From Victivallales bacterium (GTDB lineage Bacteria > Verrucomicrobiota > Lentisphaeria > Oligosphaerales > Oligosphaeraceae), in NCBI GenBank assembly GCA_017615955.1, contig JAFZZD010000450.1, forward strand, positions 1-6,718: a stretch of DNA of 6,718 bases, in the 5' to 3' direction. The notes under the pieces are model-generated. The model did no database searches. It saw nothing but the letters and a program-made list of their open reading frames with translations, and had not been told where the DNA came from. This document shows positions 1-6,693 of this stretch, piece after piece. Every line of letters starts with the position of its first letter. Position 1 is the stretch's first letter. The position numbers and the translations under genes were made by a program.

Positions 1-11
1 ATCAAAAGCGC

Positions 12-41
12 AATCTGTGATAATCTGCGTAAATCTGTGGA
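12..41. repeat. Three tandem 10-bp repeats with AATCTG core
   Basis: The units AATCTGTGAT (12-21), AATCTGCGTA (22-31) and AATCTGTGGA (32-41) repeat at exactly 10 bases, about one helical turn. They lie just after the last gene of the locus. The third unit runs into TGTGGATAA (36-44), a perfect DnaA-box word. Similar ATCTGTG/ATCTGCG strings occur between genes in several bacterial phyla as I recall, so this may be a dispersed intergenic repeat. No terminator hairpin is visible in bases 1-56. Confidence 0.65.
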
Positions 42-56
42 TAAAATAGTTAAAAA

Positions 57-611
57 TCACCTCTTTTCAAACACTTCTATGTTGTCAACCAGCGCATAAT
101 CGCCGATTGAGTAGAACAATTTACCATAGCGCGTGCTATGCCAAAGTGAAATGTTCATAACACAATCGCCATCGTTTTTTGCGACAAAGGTTCCTGTGTA
201 CTCTTTCCAATCAGGCGTGAGCTCTATGTACGTGCCCTTTTTGATTTTAGGGGGCATTGTTACCTTCAAATCCACATCTTTCTGCTTTACCAGAAGCAGG
301 AAACGCGGTGCGGAGCCAGTTGCCTCAAAGGAAAAGCAGTAGGTTTTCCCTGCCTTGACATTGCTTATTGGCACCAGAATATTGGCGGCGGCGGTCTCAA
401 TGCCGTCCTTGTCCTTGGTGAAATTGACAATTTCCACCTTGGCGCAATGATTATCGCCAATCTCCTCCTTGATGAAAGTCAGCTTCCCCCTGCCCTTGTA
501 TATCTTTGACAATACTGGGACTGCCGACTCGAAATCCCCATTGGAAACCAGATTCTGCCCCGAGCACAAGCCCGCAATCAGCAACAGCACAAAAATAGCA
601 AATATTTTCAT
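57..611 (-). CDS. Small secreted CBM4/9-like carbohydrate-binding protein
   Basis: The frame opens at an ATG at 623 (188 residues, overlapping the previous stop as ATGA), but the ATG at 611 (184 residues) is the better start. It has GAGGA five bases upstream and begins the signal peptide MKIFAIFVLLLIAGLCSG at once. The cysteine in AGLC is not in a canonical lipobox because leucine stands at -1, so signal peptidase I cleavage before QNLV is more likely than lipidation. The mature protein is one beta-sandwich of about 165 residues that fits the CenC-type CBM4/9 fold: NLVSNGDFES at the start, VKAGKTYCFSFEA in the middle, TPDWKEYTGTFVA, and the closing strand YALVDNIEVF. No catalytic domain is present. 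It probably binds the same glycan as the two upstream enzymes, possibly as a partner of the GH9 protein. The ligand cannot be predicted. Translational coupling to the GH9 gene is likely. Confidence 0.87.
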   Translation of the reverse strand: MKIFAIFVLLLIAGLCSGQNLVSNGDFESAVPVLSKIYKGRGKLTFIKEEIGDNHCAKVEIVNFTKDKDGIETAAANILVPISNVKAGKTYCFSFEATGSAPRFLLLVKQKDVDLKVTMPPKIKKGTYIELTPDWKEYTGTFVAKNDGDCVMNISLWHSTRYGKLFYSIGDYALVDNIEVFEKR

Positions 612-616
612 TGTTG

Positions 617-621
617 TCCTC
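617..621 (-). promoter_or_regulatory. Ribosome binding site overlapping the GH9 stop codon
   Basis: GAGGA on the minus strand is five bases from the ATG ending at 611 and overlaps the GH9 TGA stop (620-622). It decides the start of the small binding-protein gene in favour of 611 over the ATG at 623, which has no comparable site. The arrangement implies that ribosomes ending GH9 translation re-initiate directly. Confidence 0.65.
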
Positions 622-3568
622 ATTTTCTTGAATAGGTTGCTTCCAAATCACCCATTAGCGCAATCATCAGCCCAGTCGGGTAAATCCAAGCCTCAGAGCC
701 GTAGCTGGTGTCAGTGGTTCCTCCTGGATTTACAGCGGCTGGCTTCAATATCATGGGCATGCCGCCACGTGTTCTGAAACCATTTGCCATAATGCCAGGG
801 ATGATTGCGTCTGCATGCGCCTCATTGCCAGAAAGCCCCGTCATAAGCGCGGGATGACGCCAGCCCAGGCCGGATATCTCGCACATGTTCTGCGGATTGC
901 GCCCCAGCCAGAACTGCACTGTCTTCTCCGCCAGAATGTCGTAATTCCTGTCGCCCAGTATCTTCCCTGCCCTATACAGGGTATGCATCGCATTCGTGGA
1001 AATGCATGTAATGCCCTTGCTGGACACTTTCTTGCCGTACTTTGCAAGAAGCCTGTAATAGTTGAATACGGGGAACAGCGCCTCCATGTCAAAGCCAGGC
1101 AAAATCATATTGTCAATATACACTGCGATGGCTTTCTTCACTTGCGGCATAAGCTGGGAATTGGGGTAGAACTCCGCATATTCAAGCAGCACATTGAAAT
1201 AATGGAGGGACTGCGCAAAGGACTGGTCCATCTCGAACTTGCGGTAGTCCATGGTGATTGCCATGTCCACAATTCTTGCCAGCATCTTGTCCGCCATGTC
1301 CTTGTATTCCTGCTTGCCAGTAAGCTGATGCAGGTAGATTGCCGAGTATGCAATCTTGCCAGCGCAGCGTCCAAGGTCATAACGCGCCCAGGTCTTCTTC
1401 TTTTCAAGCCCCCAGTTGTCATAGCGGCCCAGCAATTTGACGTAGTACTTCTCCATTACGTCAATGCATTTTGCCGTGATTGCGGGGTCGTATTTCTTCA
1501 TGGCCAGGCCAGCCAGGCCAATTGCATGGTAATGCACCCACTGGTTTCCTATGTCGCCCACATATTTGCCGTCCTTGTCGGTTTCGGCAAATACGATTCT
1601 GTCATCCTTGTTTCCAACTATGCCATCAGTGCAGTTTTCGGGGACGCGCATCACCCAAGGGCAGTTGTTTGTGTCATTGACCGTTGCTCCCAGGAATGTT
1701 CCGTCTCCCAAATGGCATTTTTCAACCCAGCGGCTGCATCCCCACCACATTTCATCAGGGAAGTCAGGCAGTTTCTGCTTGCGCAATTTCCAGTCAAGTG
1801 GCAAGGCGCGAATTACCCTGGCGAGATTGTATATGCTGTCACCGTCCATACCCTGCTTGCTGGGGTCGCCAGCATCTCTCCAACCGCCAGAGAAGTCCCT
1901 ATGACCGAGGATGATTGCTGGATTGAGGCTGCCGTCCGCAGCATAAAGCAGTTTTGGATTTACCCTAGCCTTGTCGTTCACGATATATGCGTCGTCGATG
2001 TAGTCTGGCTTGCTTTTCCATCCAGGCTGGGCAAAGCCCTGCCTCTGGTAGTAGAAGCCATTTAGCAGGAAACGCATGCCCTCAAGATAGACATTCTTGC
2101 CAATCTGGAATTCGTTGGAGAGCATGCCGTTTGTCTTCAGGCGGTACTTTCCCTCGCCCTTGAAAGCGCTGAAGTCAGCCACGTATGTCTCACGGTCGTA
2201 AGGCCGTCCAGGGAAGAGCTTTGCCTTGCCCTTGAAGACGACCTTGCCGTTTTTCAGCAGTTCGAAGTCAGGCGTCAGTCCGCCCTTGCGGCTCCAGAAT
2301 ATTGCATCCTTGTAGCCCTTGCTGTGATAGCCCAGCTGGCTTACAATGATCTCCGCGTATTCCTTGCCCAGCAAGTCCAGTTCCACATCCTTGACCTGCA
2401 ATTCGCCGCCTTCCACAATTATGCCAGCCTCTCCCCTGAACGCGGACTTGGGCAGGCTGAACACGTATTCCACATCCGTCCATTTGCCATTATTCTCAAA
2501 GGCAGGGCTTTCCAGGGACTGGACTATTTTCTCCACGCCCAGAAACTTGACATTCCTGTTTACGCCATATAGATTGACACTGAAACGGTTGCTGCCAGAC
2601 ACGCTGCAAACCTTTGCGCGAATGGCATATTCCCTGGTATTGTCCAGAACGGGCTGGTTCTCCTGCCACAATTCCACCTTGCCCGCGGACTTTAGCAGCA
2701 GCCCCTCCTTGCCGCACTGGGCGATGCCATTGCCCTTTTTCATCCAGTTGGCAGGTTCCTCCTTGAAGTTCACATACTCGAACCTTGGATTTGGAATGGC
2801 ATTGGTCTTTGTGGGGAAATAATATGCAATGCCCTCTGGCAATGTGTTGTACCTGCTTTGCAAGGTCTTCAACTCCAGCGCCCTGCCCTGCGCATAGAAT
2901 TCCGCGCCCTTGAGTTTTTCGATCGCCGTGGTGTCAATCTTCTTCTGCCTCAGCATCTCCAGAAATTCACCGCGCATGATTTGAGGTGTCACGCCATTCA
3001 GCCTAAGCGTGGGAAATTTCTTTACCATGCTGTACGCACCGCCCTCTAGCAGTGATTCACCGTAGGCACGTCCTGGCACGCTGCGGCAGATGTTGATGTT
3101 GATGCAGACCTGCCCGTCCTCCAGTTTATTCTCGCAGGCAAGTTCCGAAAGCGGTATCCTCATTTCGACATTCCAGCCATCCTCGCATACGCTTCCGCTG
3201 GCCTTGCCGTTGGAATCCCATTTTCTGCGGGTATGCTGCAAATCCTGGAGCGTGCCAAGTGGATTGATGATGTACTGGTAAAAATCTTTGCCACGCCCTT
3301 CCGCGTCGATGTAGATTTCAATGCAGTCGTCCCTGAACACATCCCTGTCATGCACAGTGGCCAATGCCTGGACACTTGACTTTGGCTGCTGGCATTGAAC
3401 TGAAATCACCAATTCCCTGCCCTCCACCTTGATTTCAGCAGTGGTGGCATACCTGCCATTCTCCACTGCCTTGCTTCCCACAAAGGATGTTATGCGCACA
3501 GGAGTGGTGAATGTTGCGGCTTGAATAATCGCAGCGCAAAGCAATAAAAAAGCAGTCAGACTTTTCAT
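620..3568 (-). CDS. Secreted multidomain glycoside hydrolase family 9 (cellulase/endoglucanase-type)
   Basis: The frame is open from an ATG at 3595 (991 residues), but I prefer the ATG at 3568 (982 residues). That start begins the signal peptide directly (MKSLTAFLLLCAAIIQAA), has TGGAA eight bases upstream, and avoids a start inside the candidate -10 box. In 991-residue numbering the order is: signal peptide 10-27; CBM9-like/DOMON module about 28-205 (D89-D90, FYQYIINPLGT, GWNVEMRIPLSEL); linker; CBM4-like beta-sandwich about 266-412; CelD_N Ig-like domain about 415-500 (IIVSQLGYHSKGYKDA); GH9 (alpha/alpha)6 domain about 503-985. The base motif DFSGGWRDAGD contains D574 and D577, GWRHP supplies H914, and YGSEAWIYPTGL places the likely acid at E968, so the enzyme looks intact. 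GH9 enzymes invert beta-glycosidic bonds, mostly beta-1,4-glucan; some members act on glucosamine oligomers. The exact substrate is not shown by sequence. It acts outside the cytoplasm, and its stop overlaps the ribosome binding site of the next gene. Confidence 0.92.
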   Translation of the reverse strand: MKSLTAFLLLCAAIIQAATFTTPVRITSFVGSKAVENGRYATTAEIKVEGRELVISVQCQQPKSSVQALATVHDRDVFRDDCIEIYIDAEGRGKDFYQYIINPLGTLQDLQHTRRKWDSNGKASGSVCEDGWNVEMRIPLSELACENKLEDGQVCININICRSVPGRAYGESLLEGGAYSMVKKFPTLRLNGVTPQIMRGEFLEMLRQKKIDTTAIEKLKGAEFYAQGRALELKTLQSRYNTLPEGIAYYFPTKTNAIPNPRFEYVNFKEEPANWMKKGNGIAQCGKEGLLLKSAGKVELWQENQPVLDNTREYAIRAKVCSVSGSNRFSVNLYGVNRNVKFLGVEKIVQSLESPAFENNGKWTDVEYVFSLPKSAFRGEAGIIVEGGELQVKDVELDLLGKEYAEIIVSQLGYHSKGYKDAIFWSRKGGLTPDFELLKNGKVVFKGKAKLFPGRPYDRETYVADFSAFKGEGKYRLKTNGMLSNEFQIGKNVYLEGMRFLLNGFYYQRQGFAQPGWKSKPDYIDDAYIVNDKARVNPKLLYAADGSLNPAIILGHRDFSGGWRDAGDPSKQGMDGDSIYNLARVIRALPLDWKLRKQKLPDFPDEMWWGCSRWVEKCHLGDGTFLGATVNDTNNCPWVMRVPENCTDGIVGNKDDRIVFAETDKDGKYVGDIGNQWVHYHAIGLAGLAMKKYDPAITAKCIDVMEKYYVKLLGRYDNWGLEKKKTWARYDLGRCAGKIAYSAIYLHQLTGKQEYKDMADKMLARIVDMAITMDYRKFEMDQSFAQSLHYFNVLLEYAEFYPNSQLMPQVKKAIAVYIDNMILPGFDMEALFPVFNYYRLLAKYGKKVSSKGITCISTNAMHTLYRAGKILGDRNYDILAEKTVQFWLGRNPQNMCEISGLGWRHPALMTGLSGNEAHADAIIPGIMANGFRTRGGMPMILKPAAVNPGGTTDTSYGSEAWIYPTGLMIALMGDLEATYSRK

Positions 3569-3590
3569 GGTAGCGATTCCATTTATCATA

Positions 3591-3619
3591 TTCATATTTC
3601 AATTCAAGGGTAATTGCAA
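3591..3619 (-). promoter_or_regulatory. Candidate second promoter for the GH9 gene
   Basis: On the minus strand TTGCAA (3614-3619) is 17 bases from TATGAA (3591-3596), four of six consensus matches each. The -35 sits in the same 10-mer, GTTTTGCAAT, as the one upstream of the DUF4838 gene. Transcription would begin near 3584, downstream of the ATG at 3595, which favours the ATG at 3568 as the true start. The -10 box is weak, so read-through from the upstream gene may equally supply expression. Confidence 0.35.
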
Positions 3620-3636
3620 AACTATTGGCATTGCAA
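3613..3636. repeat. Paired ATTGCAA words upstream of the GH9 gene
   Basis: ATTGCAA occurs at 3613-3619 and 3630-3636 in the same orientation, separated by 10 bases. The core TTGCAA is itself a palindrome. One further copy lies at 6687-6693 upstream of the DUF4838 gene. Placement next to the candidate -35 element makes a regulator site possible, but this is inferred from position only. Confidence 0.4.
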
Positions 3637-3643
3637 GCCTTTT

Positions 3644-3663
3644 CCGCTGGCTGAAGCCAGCGG
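3644..3663 (-). repeat. Perfect palindromic hairpin between the two enzyme genes (REP-like)
   Basis: CCGCTGGCT and AGCCAGCGG form a perfect 9-bp stem around a 2-base centre, or an 8-bp stem with a TGAA (TTCA on the minus strand) loop. It starts 27 bases after the DUF4838 stop codon. On the minus strand it is followed by AAAA, not a T-run, so it is not a standard intrinsic terminator. It could stabilise or attenuate the mRNA between the genes, or be one copy of a dispersed palindromic element. Only one copy is in this window. Confidence 0.6.
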
Positions 3664-3666
3664 CTC

Positions 3667-3684
3667 CGACAGTTCGCGACAGTT
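3667..3684. repeat. Short direct repeat CGACAGTT x2
   Basis: CGACAGTT occurs at 3667-3674 and again at 3677-3684, a spacing of exactly 10 bases. It lies between the DUF4838 stop codon and the hairpin. Its role is unknown; it may be a border of the palindromic element or a chance duplication. Confidence 0.5.
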
Positions 3685-3690
3685 TTCAAA

Positions 3691-6615
3691 TCAGTACACT
3701 CTGATGTAGTCGATGTCGATGTGTCGTTCAATTTCGTCCATGGGCATTGTGCTCATGACGTCAAGTGAACGCATTTCCTTAATTTCAGGGTAAGGCTCCT
3801 CCCCTTTCTTCTTACGCTCCTTGGCCCTGCTGCCGTCATTGAGCATGTCAAACCTGTACACACGCCATTCCTCGTGCTTTTCGCTCTTGCAGAAGTAAAG
3901 CCAGTCAGCGTGCAGCTTGCCATTCGCGTCAATGTACGACCAGCAAAACTGATGGTTCATCTTCGGGTCGGGGTTGCGGAAGCGTATCTCAATGTACCTG
4001 CCGCCAGTTTTGGCATTCTTCCTGACTGGCACGGCATACGCGCCATAGTCCCTGGGATTGCCGTCCTTAGGCATCTTGTAGAACAAAGTCAGAACGCCGT
4101 CCTTTTGCTCATAGCGACATCCCTCGCTGACAAGTGCGCCCGCCTTGCCGCCTGGCATCTTGCGAATCTTGACGCTTGCATTCTTGGGCTTGGAATAGTC
4201 CTCCGCATAAACATCCACCATAGAGGACAGCGTGACATTGGGCATGTTGTCAAAGTTCCAGAAGCCGCCGAATGTACAGCGCCATGCGGTGGTTTCATGC
4301 ACTTCGCCCACGCCGCTTTTTTTGTTGCGGCCAATGTTCAGGCCAAATTCGCCGTTCTCGGGCAGATTCAGGCTTTTGATTGGGATTGCCAATTCAACCG
4401 TGTAGCCTGCATCGCCCCTGGTGGTCTTGACCTCCACGCCAGATTCGTAGGACTTGTCCAGCCTGATGTCGCCACCCGCATAGTCCAGCACAGTGCCAAG
4501 TGCATTGACAGTGACATTGTAAATGCGCTTGCCAGCCTTGTTGCCTGGCTTGAAGAAGAGTTCCACTGAATCGTCCATATATACGTCGAAATCATGGGTG
4601 GTATGGTCTAATTTCTGGTTCTGGGCATGCGGGGCTGACGCCTCAATGCCGAAGTACAACTTGTCCTTCGTGGCGGCCATCTTGAATGTGGTGCCAAATG
4701 TGGCGGGCAGCGGGACGGCGCATTTCTGGAATGAGTAGGATGGCAATCCCTTCCAGAAATCATCGTCCAGTTTGCCGTCAATGACAGGTGCGCCGTCCTT
4801 GTTGAAAAGCACCACATCGCTGGAGCGCTTCAGTTCCCTGGCGTATGTCTCTGCATTTTCCGTGAAGGCCTTCAGGTAGCCCATGTAGATCCAGTCGAGG
4901 CGCCTGTCATAGATGCTGCCCTTCGCGACCAGTTTCTTCGCCTGCGCAAAGCAGTCGTTCATCGTCTTGATGACTTTTGGCGGATAGACTTCTTCGTACA
5001 ACTTGTATCCCGAAATGATGAGCTTGGAATATTCGCCCTTGTTGGTGGTGATGTTGATATGCTCCCAGGCGTTCTGCTGTGTTTCGCAGAAACGCTTCAT
5101 GGGTTCGTAGGCAGGTCCCCAGAACATCCTGTAGTACAGTTCCAGCTCCTGGTCCACATCCATCTTCTCGCCAGCCATCGCCTTCATTGCGAAGTAGAGG
5201 TTGAGATGCGTCTGCGGCAAATCATAGACGATGCTGTCGCTGACATTCTTCGGCAGGTAGGTCAGCCCCCTCTTGGAATTGTTCAACTCCAGGAAGCAGG
5301 CCTTGATCTGGGGATAGCGGGCATGCCACTCGTACATGATGTGAGGCATTGCGTATGGATATGTGTCAAATGGCATGACATAATGCCACACCTGAAGTTC
5401 CTTGCACCTGTTTGACCAGGCCTTCACATTCTCGTCCGCCTCCTTCAGATATTCCTGGAAACCATGGTGTATGATGTACGGACTGATGCAGATCTGCACC
5501 ACCACATTGTCAGGCAAGTCAAAGTCTGGCGGCAAGCGGTAGGCCTCGTATGCCAAAGTGCAGATCACCTTGCCAGGATATTTTACCTTCGACCATTCAG
5601 CGACCTTCTTGACAAAGCCCCACACCAGGTTCGACATTGCCGCCTTGCCCTTGCCTTTGTCAATCAGCGCCTGGCAGTTGGGGCAATGGCATGGATGGTA
5701 GGAGAAGTTGTCGTTGGGGACAACAACGATGGTATCAGCATTGGGGCGCTGGGACTTCCACAATGCCCCTTCGGGACGCTTCTCGTAAACCGCGTCGATG
5801 AAATCGCAGAACGCCTTGAACGTGGCAGGATTCGAGAAACAATACTGAGGCTCCTTCGCCCACAGTGTCACTCCGTCCTCGCGCACCCTTTTTGCGACGC
5901 CCCTGTTACGGGTCTTGCCATCGGCCTCCAGCGCGAAAATCTCATCCTGGTCCTTCGCATAATAAACCAAGTCATTCATGGAATGGTTTGCGGACATGTT
6001 GCGCTTTCCAAACGCCCTCAAATGGCGGCAATACTCCCAGGAATCGTTGTTCTTGAAATCAAGGAAGAACTGTGGCCACATATTTCTGTGATAGAGGTTT
6101 GGCGTCACCTCGATTGGCAGCCCAGCCACAGTGACCTTGTCCTTCTTCTCATAGCATTCGCCGAAGTCGCCTGGCGCATACCAGCGCACTCCCAGGAATC
6201 TCTCTATGAAGCTATATGTTCCCCACATCAGACCAAATGGTCCAAACCTCTTTGTAGTCCAGTCATCATCGCAGTCGCATCCCATGATGGAGATGCTGCC
6301 GTCTGAAAGCGCGGTTATGCGGAAAGTCTCGCTGCCCTGGTATTTTTCTGGGTTGTAAATGTCAGTTCTAGGCAGTTCACTGTGCGCACCGATGTAGATT
6401 GCCTTCTTTCCCTGTGGTCTGGCGGTGGCAATTGGCATGTCAACGCCAGCCACCAGCTTCATGTATTTCTTCAGGTGGGATGCGCAATACACAGTGACCT
6501 TCGGCGCATTCTCCTTGGTCACAATCACATAGTCCGACTTGCCGCCATTGGCAATCTCCTGCCCAAAGGCGTAAATGCACAGAAAAAGCAGGAATAAAAG
6601 AAAAAACTTCTTCAT
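3691..6615 (-). CDS. Secreted DUF4838-family putative glycoside hydrolase with CBM9-like module
   Basis: This 974-residue protein starts with a Sec signal peptide (MKKFFLLFLLFLCIYAFG, probable cleavage near residues 18-19). Residues about 25-165 resemble the alpha/beta N-terminal domain that precedes GH20, GH67 and DUF4838 barrels, including the typical GTYSFIERFLGVRWY stretch ending at Y146. Residues about 170-470 fit the DUF4838 barrel, with a cysteine cluster C309-x-C311-x2-C314 after PNDNFSYHP, and LAYEAYRLPP at 354-363. The helical part at 466-507 (LNLYFAMKAM...YYRMFWGPAYEPM) is also characteristic. A CBM9-like beta-sandwich follows (about 600-806; VIDGKLDDDFW, then D681-D682), and an unassigned C-terminal beta-rich domain ends in IDIDYIRVY. 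As I recall, DUF4838 includes the founding GH163 endo-beta-N-acetylglucosaminidases, but most members are untested, so the substrate here is unknown. The start is supported by GGAG nine bases upstream and by the immediate signal peptide. It is probably the first gene of the locus. The CDS is near certain, the family likely, the activity open. Confidence 0.88.
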   Translation of the reverse strand: MKKFFLLFLLFLCIYAFGQEIANGGKSDYVIVTKENAPKVTVYCASHLKKYMKLVAGVDMPIATARPQGKKAIYIGAHSELPRTDIYNPEKYQGSETFRITALSDGSISIMGCDCDDDWTTKRFGPFGLMWGTYSFIERFLGVRWYAPGDFGECYEKKDKVTVAGLPIEVTPNLYHRNMWPQFFLDFKNNDSWEYCRHLRAFGKRNMSANHSMNDLVYYAKDQDEIFALEADGKTRNRGVAKRVREDGVTLWAKEPQYCFSNPATFKAFCDFIDAVYEKRPEGALWKSQRPNADTIVVVPNDNFSYHPCHCPNCQALIDKGKGKAAMSNLVWGFVKKVAEWSKVKYPGKVICTLAYEAYRLPPDFDLPDNVVVQICISPYIIHHGFQEYLKEADENVKAWSNRCKELQVWHYVMPFDTYPYAMPHIMYEWHARYPQIKACFLELNNSKRGLTYLPKNVSDSIVYDLPQTHLNLYFAMKAMAGEKMDVDQELELYYRMFWGPAYEPMKRFCETQQNAWEHINITTNKGEYSKLIISGYKLYEEVYPPKVIKTMNDCFAQAKKLVAKGSIYDRRLDWIYMGYLKAFTENAETYARELKRSSDVVLFNKDGAPVIDGKLDDDFWKGLPSYSFQKCAVPLPATFGTTFKMAATKDKLYFGIEASAPHAQNQKLDHTTHDFDVYMDDSVELFFKPGNKAGKRIYNVTVNALGTVLDYAGGDIRLDKSYESGVEVKTTRGDAGYTVELAIPIKSLNLPENGEFGLNIGRNKKSGVGEVHETTAWRCTFGGFWNFDNMPNVTLSSMVDVYAEDYSKPKNASVKIRKMPGGKAGALVSEGCRYEQKDGVLTLFYKMPKDGNPRDYGAYAVPVRKNAKTGGRYIEIRFRNPDPKMNHQFCWSYIDANGKLHADWLYFCKSEKHEEWRVYRFDMLNDGSRAKERKKKGEEPYPEIKEMRSLDVMSTMPMDEIERHIDIDYIRVY

Positions 6616-6624
6616 CTAATTGTT

Positions 6625-6628
6625 CTCC
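6625..6628 (-). promoter_or_regulatory. Ribosome binding site of the DUF4838 gene
   Basis: GGAG on the minus strand is nine bases from the ATG that ends at 6615. It is the only good Shine-Dalgarno match at a useful distance and supports that start, which also opens the signal peptide. Confidence 0.6.
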
Positions 6629-6665
6629 ATGATATTTCAATCTTATTTGGAAAGGCTGCAAGGAA

Positions 6666-6693
6666 ATTCTACCTCCTAAAGGGGCTATTGCAA
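6666..6693 (-). promoter_or_regulatory. Candidate sigma70-type promoter for the DUF4838 gene
   Basis: On the minus strand TTGCAA (6688-6693) lies 16 bases from TAGAAT (6666-6671). The -10 box matches the consensus at five of six positions and the -35 at four of six. The predicted transcript would start near 6659, leaving a leader of about 45 bases before the ATG at 6615. The assignment rests on consensus matching only; promoter rules in this phylum are less well known. Confidence 0.45.

Noticed and set aside
36..44. Replication origin, suggested by TGTGGATAA.
   Set aside because: One perfect DnaA-box word with no cluster of further boxes, no AT-rich unwinding region and no dnaA or dnaN nearby is not enough; it is better explained as part of the 10-bp repeat.
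57..623. Lipoprotein reading of the small binding protein because of a cysteine at the end of its hydrophobic segment.
   Set aside because: The residues before the cysteine are A-G-L, and leucine at -1 does not fit the lipobox; cleavage at CSG before QNLV is the simpler reading.
815..2065. A 416-codon plus-strand open frame opposite the GH9 catalytic domain.
   Set aside because: It lies wholly antisense to a gene with intact GH9 motifs, shows no recognisable domain, and is a by-product of codon choice in the real gene.
3644..3663. Intrinsic terminator after the DUF4838 gene.
   Set aside because: The stem is strong, but on the minus strand it is followed by AAAAGG and not by a run of T, so the standard terminator form is missing.
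5464..6306. A 280-codon plus-strand open frame opposite the DUF4838 gene.
   Set aside because: It is antisense to a clearly coding region, with no family motif and no credible signal of its own.
6440..6677. A perfect AGGAGGT (6671-6677) nine bases before a TTG at 6661 that opens a 73-codon frame.
   Set aside because: The frame overlaps the signal-peptide start of the DUF4838 gene in another frame and has no protein-like features. If the candidate promoter is right, the AGGAGGT lies in its spacer and is not transcribed.
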